A DNA stretch of 20,115 bases from an uncultured Clostridia bacterium (lineage in GTDB: Bacteria; Bacillota_A; Clostridia; Oscillospirales; Acutalibacteraceae), in contig CALWIE010000176.1 in the NCBI GenBank assembly GCA_944380625.1, positions 1 to 20,115 on the forward strand, given 5' to 3'. Numbering within the stretch: position 1 is the stretch's first letter; every line of letters starts with the position of its first letter. This document shows positions 13,277-20,115 of the stretch, piece after piece. A program made the position numbers and the translations under genes. The notes beneath the pieces are model-generated. The model was not told where the DNA came from. It saw only the letters and a program-made list of their open reading frames with translations, and did not search any database.

Positions 13277-13783
13277 ATGGCGTTTCGGGAAATCTCCGTG
13301 GAGGAGCTCAGGGAAAACCCCTTCACCCTCATCAACAAGGACTGGATGCTCATCACCGCCGGGGACGAGACCCGGCACAACACCATGACCGCCAGCTGGG
13401 GCGGCGTGGGCGAGCTGTGGGGCAAATACGTGTCCACCATCTACGTCCGCCCCCAGCGGTACACCCTGGAGTTCGTGGAACGGGAGGGCTATTACTCCCT
13501 GTGCTTTTTCGGGCCGGAATACCGCCAGGCCCTGAACCTCTGCGGCACAAAGTCCGGCCGCGACGTGGACAAGGACAAAGAAGCGGGCCTTACCCCCTGC
13601 TTCGACCAGGCCGCCCCCTATTACCAGGAGGCCCGGCTGGTGTTCCTCTGCCGGAAGCTCTACGGCCAGGACCTGGAGGCGGGATGCTTTGTGGACAAGG
13701 AGACCCTGGAGGGGAGCTATCCCCAAGGGGACCTGCACAAGATGTTCATCGGGGAGATCGTCAAGGTGCTGCAAAAGGCATAA
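13277..13783 (+). CDS. Flavin reductase family protein (FMN-binding split barrel)
   Basis: This 168-residue protein has the split-barrel flavin-binding fold. NTMTASWGGVGELWGK near residues 36-51 is the usual flavin-contact strand and turn. YVRPQRYTLEFVE and YYSLCFFGPEYRQALNLCGTKSGRD near 59-97 are the core family motifs, and a C-terminal strand region ends HKMFIGEIVKVL. Such proteins bind FMN and act as NAD(P)H-dependent flavin or small-molecule reductases; the partner is unknown. I chose ATG 13277 because GGAAAGG is then 9 nt upstream; ATG 13268 lies too close to that site. It is followed 42 bp later by the ABC-F gene, probably on the same transcript. Confidence 0.92.
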   Translation: MAFREISVEELRENPFTLINKDWMLITAGDETRHNTMTASWGGVGELWGKYVSTIYVRPQRYTLEFVEREGYYSLCFFGPEYRQALNLCGTKSGRDVDKDKEAGLTPCFDQAAPYYQEARLVFLCRKLYGQDLEAGCFVDKETLEGSYPQGDLHKMFIGEIVKVLQKA

Positions 13784-13825
13784 GGCCCCCCGCTCACTAT
13801 TTCGCGAAAGGAATCGTTTGTTTTT

Positions 13826-15415
<1,590 letters not shown>

Positions 15416-15472
15416 CACTCCTTTCCCTGGGGGGAAGGGTGGAACATATTACTTTTTTGGGAGGTTTATCTC

Positions 15473-16342
15473 ATGGAAAAAATCCGCATTGGCACCTGCG
15501 TCCCTGGCCAGGGCACCGAGCAGCTTCTGCCCCATTTTGTCAAGGCCGGCTTTGAGTGCGTAGGGCTCAACTTCCACATGGTGTTCACCGAAAAGGACCT
15601 GCCCAGCTACGCTGAGAAGGTAAAGCGCCTGCTGGACGGCTCCGACACCAAGGTGTCCTCCATCGGCTACTACTGCAACGCCCTGGAGAACGAGGAGCAG
15701 CGCAAGACCCTGGAGGACTTTATCGACAACGCCCATCTGTTCGGCACCAACCTGGTCACCACCTTCGCCGGGGCCCTGGAGGGCCAGCCAGTGGAAAAGG
15801 CCCTCCCCCGGTACAAAGAGGTGTTCGGGGAGCTGGCCCGCCGGGCCGAGGACAAGGGCGTCAAGCTGTGCATTGAAAATTGCCCCATGGACGGCACCTG
15901 GAACAGCGCCACCTGCAACATCGGCTTTAACCCCAAGGCCTGGGAGATGATGTTCGACGCGGTGCCCAGCAAGGCCATCGGCCTGGAGTGGGAACCCGCC
16001 CACCAGATGGTGCAGCTCATTGACCCCCTGCCCCAGCTGGAGCAGTGGATCGACCGGGTGTACCACCTCCACGGCAAGGACGTGACCCTCCACTGGGACC
16101 GGGTGAAGAAGTACGGCGTCTTCGGCGCCGCGGAATTCGCCGAGCCCCGCACCCCCGGCTACGGCGACACCGACTGGCGGGACGTGTTCCACATCCTGTA
16201 CACCAAGGGCTTCCAGGGCGACCTGGTGGTGGAGGGCTTCCACGACCCCATCTTCAAGGACGACCGGGAGTGGGCCGGCCAGCTCCACGCCCTACAGTAC
16301 CTGAAGTGGTGCCGGGGCGGCACGGAAGCAAACCCCTGGTAA
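15473..16342 (+). CDS. Sugar phosphate isomerase/epimerase (TIM barrel), second copy
   Basis: This 289-residue protein belongs to the AP_endonuc_2/xylose isomerase-like TIM-barrel superfamily. Probable divalent-metal ligands sit in CIENCPMDG (Glu near 141), GLEWEPAHQM (Glu/His near 173-177), YHLHGKD (His near 199-201) and VVEGFHDP (Glu near 253). It differs from the first epimerase: it starts MEKIRIGTCVPGQG and lacks LQLYSVRD. It is related in fold but not a recent duplicate. GGGAGG lies 8 nt before the ATG. No obvious promoter occurs in the 57-bp gap after the ABC-F gene, so it may depend on upstream transcription; an internal stop upstream could then be polar. A bidirectional terminator follows. 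The substrate is unknown. Confidence 0.92.
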   Translation: MEKIRIGTCVPGQGTEQLLPHFVKAGFECVGLNFHMVFTEKDLPSYAEKVKRLLDGSDTKVSSIGYYCNALENEEQRKTLEDFIDNAHLFGTNLVTTFAGALEGQPVEKALPRYKEVFGELARRAEDKGVKLCIENCPMDGTWNSATCNIGFNPKAWEMMFDAVPSKAIGLEWEPAHQMVQLIDPLPQLEQWIDRVYHLHGKDVTLHWDRVKKYGVFGAAEFAEPRTPGYGDTDWRDVFHILYTKGFQGDLVVEGFHDPIFKDDREWAGQLHALQYLKWCRGGTEANPW

Positions 16343-16357
16343 ATCTTTTCCCCCGCT

Positions 16358-16396
16358 AAAAAACCGCCCGGGACGGCAAGTCCCGGGCGGTTTTCT
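16358..16396. terminator. Bidirectional intrinsic terminator
   Basis: AAAACCGCCCGGGA (16360-16373) pairs perfectly with TCCCGGGCGGTTTT (16381-16394), with a 7-nt loop. It ends the second epimerase on plus and the AAA+ gene on minus. Confidence 0.95.
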
Positions 16397-16398
16397 CT

Positions 16399-18456
16399 TT
16401 ACGGGGTTTTACAGGGGGAAAACCCAAAGTCCTCCGGCAGCAGCAGCTCCAAGTCCCGCTGCTCCTCCGGCAGGTTCACGTTCCGGCGGGAACAGGCGAT
16501 GACCGCCTCCTCCACCTTGTTCCGGGCCATGCGGCCGTTGCCGCCCACGCGGGGGTCCCCGCCGCCCTGCCGCTCCTGGAAATAGGAGAGCAGAGGGGCC
16601 TCGCAGGCGGGGTCCAGCCGGTAGCCCTTGCCCTTTACGATGCTCTTGGTGATGGCCAAAAGCTCCTCCCCGGTGTAGTCCGGGAACTCGATCACATGGG
16701 GGAACCGGGACCTAAGCCCGGAGTTGGCGGCGAGGAACTCCTCCACCTCCCGGGAGTAGCCGGCCAGGATGACGATCAGGTTGTCCCGGTGGTCCTCCAT
16801 GCCCTTGACCAGGGTGTCGATGGCCTCCAGGCCGAAGCTGTCGTCCTTGCCCCGGTAGAGGGAGTAGGCCTCGTCGATGAAGAGCACGCCCCCCAGGGCC
16901 GACTGGATGGCCTTTTGGGTGAGGGGGGCGGTGTGGCCCCCATACTGGCCCACCAGGTCCGCCCGGGTGGCCTCTATGAGCTGGCCGCCCTGGAGCACCC
17001 CGATGGCCTTTAAGTACCGGGAGACAATGCGTGCCACGGTGGTCTTGCCCGTGCCGGGGTTCCCGGTGAAGATCATGTGCATGGAAGGGGAGTCGGCCTT
17101 GAGACCCCGCTCCCGGCGGAGCTGCTGGATTTTGAAGTTGTCCTCCAAGGAGAGGATGTAATCCTTCACCGGCTGCAGGCCCACAATCTGGGAGAGCTCC
17201 TCCTTCACGGCGGCCATTGCCGCGTCCCGGGCGCCGGAGGAATCCTGCCCCCCAACGGGGACGGGGATCCCCGCCTGGACGTACTCCGCCCGGAGGGAAC
17301 CGTCCTCCCCCAGGACCCGGACCTCCACCGGGCCCAGGTTCTTCTGGAGCTTTTCCTCGCTGAGGGCCCGGTAGAGATTGTCCGCCTCGGCCTTGAGGGC
17401 GTAGGCCCCCTGGTCCGGGGTGAAGGCCCCGGCCAGGGCCTTCACCTCCCCCTCCCCGAAGGACAGGGCCATTTGCAGCTGCCTCTGGCAGCGTTCCCCC
17501 AGGTCCTCCAGCTCCCGCCGGGCGATCTCCTCCAGGGCCTCTTCCGTAAAGGGGCGGGTCTGGCACAGGTCGTCCAGGGCGGAGAGGAAGGGGGCCCCGA
17601 AAGCGTCCGCCAGCTTGGAGACAGGCTGGTCCGTCAAGAGGAACAGGTACTTGCCTCCCGCGGAAAGGCTGGAGACCGCCCCGGGCACCAGGGCAGTGCC
17701 GATCTCCACCAGCATCCCCTTTTGCTCCGCGTAGCGGCGGGAGAGAGGCACCTCCCCCCTCTGGAGCAGGGCGCCCACCATGGGGAGCACGGCGGCGTGG
17801 CACCGCTCCCAGTGTTCCAGCACCAGGGTGGAGGCGCCGCTCTTGAGAGCGGCGTACAGGTCCTGGACGAAGAGCTTCTCCGAATCCGCCGCCCCGTAGC
17901 GGGAGAGGTCCAAAAAGACGGCCTTGGGGCTTTTCAGCACCCCCTGCCTCCCCAGGGACGCGGTGACCCGCTCCAGGGCGCTGTGCCTGCCGGTGCCGTG
18001 GGGCCCCAGCACCGCCGCCCGGCACAGGGGCTTGCCCTCTTCGCTGCCCGCCACAAAGGGGCGCTTGAAGGCCAGCAGCAAGCTGTCCAAAAATGCCTCC
18101 TGGCCCAGCACCAGGGCCCCCGCCTCCTGCCGGGCCACCTGGAAGGCCAGGTCCAGCTCCACCGGGGCCCCGCTGTTGCGCGCCACAGCCTGGGGGTCCA
18201 CACCGTCCTGGCGCAAGTGGCGCTCTAAATCCGCCATGTCCGCCCGGGCCTCCTGGGCTAGGCGCTCGATGCTCTGCTGGAGGGACTGGGACAGGCTGTC
18301 CCCCGCCTGCTCCACCGCCTCCAGGGAGCGCTGGGCCTCCCGCCCGTTTTGGGCGGCCTGTTCCAGGGGCGTCTCTTTTCCGCTTTCCCCGCTCTTAAAG
18401 CGCAGGGTGCCGCCCCGGAACATGGAGTCCAAAATGGAATCGATGTCGTTTTTCAT
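16399..18456 (-). CDS. Two-module AAA+ ATPase: degenerate ClpB-like plus active CbbX/SpoVK-like
   Basis: This is a 685-residue protein. Residues 20-90 are Gln/Glu/Ala-rich and probably coiled coil. Residues 95-370 look like a ClpB-type AAA+ module: ALVLGQEAFLDSLLLAF, a degraded Walker A GPHGTGRHS at 151-159 (Lys replaced by Arg, next Ser/Thr by His), KAVFLDLSRYG, TLVLEHWERCH in place of Walker B, and RPFTEEALEEIARREL. Residues 425-680 are an intact CbbX/SpoVK module: GLQPVKDYI, Walker A GNPGTGKT at 465-472, Walker B VLFIDEAYS with Asp528-Glu529, the ILAGY sensor region, and the RNGRMARN-type end. The family remodels protein complexes; the client is unknown. It lies 28 bp after aroD and is probably co-transcribed. 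AAAGGATC precedes ATG 18456. Confidence 0.9.
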   Translation of the reverse strand: MKNDIDSILDSMFRGGTLRFKSGESGKETPLEQAAQNGREAQRSLEAVEQAGDSLSQSLQQSIERLAQEARADMADLERHLRQDGVDPQAVARNSGAPVELDLAFQVARQEAGALVLGQEAFLDSLLLAFKRPFVAGSEEGKPLCRAAVLGPHGTGRHSALERVTASLGRQGVLKSPKAVFLDLSRYGAADSEKLFVQDLYAALKSGASTLVLEHWERCHAAVLPMVGALLQRGEVPLSRRYAEQKGMLVEIGTALVPGAVSSLSAGGKYLFLLTDQPVSKLADAFGAPFLSALDDLCQTRPFTEEALEEIARRELEDLGERCQRQLQMALSFGEGEVKALAGAFTPDQGAYALKAEADNLYRALSEEKLQKNLGPVEVRVLGEDGSLRAEYVQAGIPVPVGGQDSSGARDAAMAAVKEELSQIVGLQPVKDYILSLEDNFKIQQLRRERGLKADSPSMHMIFTGNPGTGKTTVARIVSRYLKAIGVLQGGQLIEATRADLVGQYGGHTAPLTQKAIQSALGGVLFIDEAYSLYRGKDDSFGLEAIDTLVKGMEDHRDNLIVILAGYSREVEEFLAANSGLRSRFPHVIEFPDYTGEELLAITKSIVKGKGYRLDPACEAPLLSYFQERQGGGDPRVGGNGRMARNKVEEAVIACSRRNVNLPEEQRDLELLLPEDFGFSPCKTP

Positions 18457-18484
18457 GGAACCAGATCCTTTCCTTCTGCGCCGT

Positions 18485-19240
18485 TCATTCTTCCTGGGCC
18501 CCGCCGTAGGGCTGCAAATCCTCCAGGATGGCCCGCAGGTCCTCTGCGTTGAGCTGTCCCGGGGCGGAGGCGTTCTGCCCCGCCCCGAAGGTCAGGCAGG
18601 AGCCGAACATCCCGCCGCAGGCCCGGGAGACCTTTCCCAGCTCCCCCATGCTCATGGTGATGACCGGCCCCACCGCCCGGCTGGCCTGCAAGGTGGCCCA
18701 GAGCAGGGCCAGCACGTCCTCGGGGGAGCGGGGCATCACCGCGTACTTGGGCAAGTCCGCCCCCAGCTCTTTCATGCGGACCAAGGTGGCGGCAATCTCC
18801 TCCGGGGGAGGCGTGCCCTGGAAATCGTGCCGGGACAGCACCACGCCCATCCCCTTCTGCCGGGCCAGGGCCCCCAGGCGCAGCACCCGTTCCTCCCCGC
18901 AGGAGAGCTCGATGTCCACAAACCCAAATCCCCCGGCGGCGATCACCCGGGTCAGGCGCCCCTCGTACTCCTCTGGGGAGAGCTCCGCGGCCCCGCCCTC
19001 CCGGCAGGTGCGCAGGGTGCAGAGCAGGGGTTTGCCCCCCAGGCCCTCCCGCACCGTGGGCAGGGCGTCCAGGGGATCCCCGAAAAAGCAGTCCATCCGC
19101 CACTCGAACAGGTCCGCGGGGAGGTCCGCCACCTGCTGGATCTCGCTGAGCAGGGCGGGCATGCCGTGGCCTGTCAGGGGCACGCAGATCTTGGGGATGC
19201 CGTCCCCAAAGCGCAGCCCATTTTTCTCCCATTGCCTCAA
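18485..19240 (-). CDS. aroD: Type I 3-dehydroquinate dehydratase
   Basis: This 251-residue enzyme converts 3-dehydroquinate to 3-dehydroshikimate in the shikimate pathway through a Schiff base. Signatures are ICVPLTG near 18-24, LFEWRMD near 44-50, LLCTLRTCREGG near 70, the catalytic His138 in LSRHDFQGTP, Schiff-base Lys165 in LPKYAVMP, ITMSMGELGKVSR near 194-206, FGSCLTFG and ASAPGQL near the end. The length equals E. coli AroD (252). The start is TTG 19240, preceded at 8 nt by GGGGGGAG; the longer open frame to 19306 begins inside the -35 box of its promoter, so it cannot be right. The AAA+ gene follows 28 bp downstream. Confidence 0.97.
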   Translation of the reverse strand: MRQWEKNGLRFGDGIPKICVPLTGHGMPALLSEIQQVADLPADLFEWRMDCFFGDPLDALPTVREGLGGKPLLCTLRTCREGGAAELSPEEYEGRLTRVIAAGGFGFVDIELSCGEERVLRLGALARQKGMGVVLSRHDFQGTPPPEEIAATLVRMKELGADLPKYAVMPRSPEDVLALLWATLQASRAVGPVITMSMGELGKVSRACGGMFGSCLTFGAGQNASAPGQLNAEDLRAILEDLQPYGGAQEE

Positions 19241-19277
19241 ACCGTCCACTCCCCCCGTTTTTTTCTGTATAACCTTT

Positions 19278-19306
19278 AGTATACCGGTGCGGCGCGGGAT
19301 TGTCAA
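19278..19306 (-). promoter_or_regulatory. aroD promoter
   Basis: On the minus strand, consensus TTGACA (19301-19306), 17 nt, TATACT (19278-19283). The leader to TTG 19240 is about 30 nt. Confidence 0.88.
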
Positions 19307-19343
19307 TTTACCAGAAGAAGGAAAAATTTCGTTTCCCGATCCA

Positions 19344-19373
19344 TTGCGGTTTTCCCACCGGGTATTGTATAAT
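19344..19373 (+). promoter_or_regulatory. ilvD-like gene promoter
   Basis: TTGCGG (19344-19349), 18 nt, TATAAT (19368-19373), divergent from the aroD promoter. Confidence 0.72.
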
Positions 19374-19381
19374 GGAAAAAA

Positions 19382-19431
19382 GGCACGCCCCCGGGCTGTG
19401 CCCCACTACCGGCCTGGGCGTCGGCCCGGCC
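19382..19431 (+). promoter_or_regulatory. Two GC-rich hairpins in the dehydratase 5' leader
   Basis: GGCACGCCC/GGGCxGTGCC (19382-19402) and GGCCxGGGC/GCCCGGCC (19411-19431) are stable hairpins of 9 and 8 bp. The second ends 4 nt before the GGAGGATGAG ribosome site. Neither has a T-tract. No leader peptide rich in Leu/Ile/Val codons is visible, so classical attenuation is not supported. Confidence 0.5.
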
Positions 19432-19449
19432 TATGGAGGATGAGTTCCC

Positions 19450-20115
19450 ATGTTGAAAAGTCAGGAAACCCGCAGCCTTGCCCCCGAGATGGATCCCCTG
19501 CGCATGGGCATGGGCTGGACCGCCCAGGACCTGGAAAAGCCCCAGGTCCTGATAGAGAGCACCTACGGGCAGAGCCATCCCGGCAGCGCCCATCTGCTTC
19601 AGTTTGCCCAAAAGGCCGCCCAGGCCGCCGACGAAAACGGGGCGAAGGCCGCCCTGTACTTCGCCACGGACATCTGCGACGGCATGAGCCAGGGCCACGA
19701 CGGCATCAACTACTCCCTGGCCTCCCGGGACACCATCGCCAATCTGGTGGAGATCCACGCCAACGCCACCACCTTCGACGCCGGGGTGTTCATCGCCAGC
19801 TGCGACAAGTCCGTGCCCGCCCTGCTGATGGCCATCGGCCGGATCAACATCCCCTCCATCGTGGTCACCGGCGGGGTGATGGAGGCGGGCCCCGACCTGC
19901 TGACCCTGGAGCAGATCGGCAAGTACAGCGCCATGTTCCAGCGGGGGGAGATCAGCGAGGAGCAGTTCACCTTCTACAAGCACCACGCCTGCCCCTCCTG
20001 CGGGGCCTGCTCCTTTATGGGCACCGCCTCCACCATGCAGATTATGGCCGAGGCCCTGGGGCTGATGCTGCCCGGCAGCGCCCTGATGCCCGCCACCTGC
20101 GAGGACCTGGTGGAA
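19450..20115 (+). CDS. ilvD: IlvD/Edd family dehydratase, dihydroxy-acid dehydratase-like (C-terminus beyond window)
   Basis: The frame is open for 222 codons to the right edge; family members are 550-600 residues. Fe-S and active-site motifs are visible: DICDGMSQGHDGIN at residues 74-87 (Cys76), ASCDKSVPALL at 116-126 (Cys118), VVTGGVMEAGP near 138-148, and CPSCGACSFMGTASTMQ at 181-197. Dihydroxy-acid dehydratase makes the 2-keto acid precursors of valine, leucine and isoleucine. The N-terminal STYGQSHPGSAHL segment is unlike the most classical IlvD start and could indicate a sugar-acid dehydratase branch of the same superfamily, so the exact substrate is uncertain. GGAGGATGAG precedes ATG 19450. 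It is divergent from aroD, with its own promoter. Confidence 0.85.
   Translation, partial: MLKSQETRSLAPEMDPLRMGMGWTAQDLEKPQVLIESTYGQSHPGSAHLLQFAQKAAQAADENGAKAALYFATDICDGMSQGHDGINYSLASRDTIANLVEIHANATTFDAGVFIASCDKSVPALLMAIGRINIPSIVVTGGVMEAGPDLLTLEQIGKYSAMFQRGEISEEQFTFYKHHACPSCGACSFMGTASTMQIMAEALGLMLPGSALMPATCEDLVE

Noticed and set aside
19436..19459. A seven-codon frame upstream of the IlvD/Edd gene as a possible attenuation leader peptide
   Set aside because: It has no Leu, Ile or Val codons and overlaps the ribosome binding site. No terminator/antiterminator pair is present.

Overview
The window is a GC-rich chromosomal segment from what looks like a gut endospore-forming Clostridia of the Oscillospiraceae/Ruminococcaceae type. 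The evidence is three sporulation genes (yqfC, yqfD, ylbJ), Firmicute-style AGGAGG ribosome binding sites, sigma-A-like promoters, short gene gaps closed by strong U-tract terminators, a Na+-translocating decarboxylase beta subunit, and an ABC-F protein of the YkpA/YbiT type. There are no phage, IS, CRISPR, tRNA or rRNA genes. It is a housekeeping and accessory-metabolism region with several unusual regulatory and coding details.

Layout. 1-1215 (minus): yqfC-yqfD, with yqfD cut by the left edge. 1332-2766 (plus): ylbJ and a small four-cysteine protein. 2834-3490 (minus): trmB, divergent from a patatin-like lipase (3618-4481, plus). 4557-6005 (minus): asnA and a coupled DUF1648-like membrane protein. 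6104-6754 (minus): an Xre-type regulator with a partner membrane protein behind a promoter/operator. 6870-8708 (minus): a Na+-pump unit made of promoter, yybP-ykoY-type riboswitch with overlapping terminator, decarboxylase beta subunit, a spacer carrying two 105-bp direct repeats, and a 43-residue gamma-like peptide. 8962-9612 (minus): a maltose/galactoside O-acetyltransferase, divergent from a TetR regulator and an M3 oligopeptidase (9782-12130, plus). 12264-16342 (plus): a sugar-phosphate isomerase/epimerase, a flavin reductase, an ABC-F ATPase and a second isomerase/epimerase. 16399-19240 (minus): aroD and a two-module AAA+ ATPase. 19450 to the right edge (plus): an IlvD/Edd dehydratase.

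Most notable points. (1) A very good match to the yybP-ykoY (Mn2+) riboswitch sits between a consensus promoter and a Na+-translocating decarboxylase beta subunit, an unexpected partner, with a terminator that excludes aptamer closure. (2) Two otherwise intact genes 2.8 kb apart each carry one in-frame TAG: codon 8 of the first epimerase, where the family has Gln, and codon 407 of the ABC-F gene. (3) The non-canonical residues of the ABC-F protein all fall in one of its two composite ATP sites. (4) Paired 105-bp hairpin-rich repeats sit inside the Na+-pump unit. (5) The AAA+ protein joins a degenerate ClpB-like module to an intact CbbX/SpoVK-like module.
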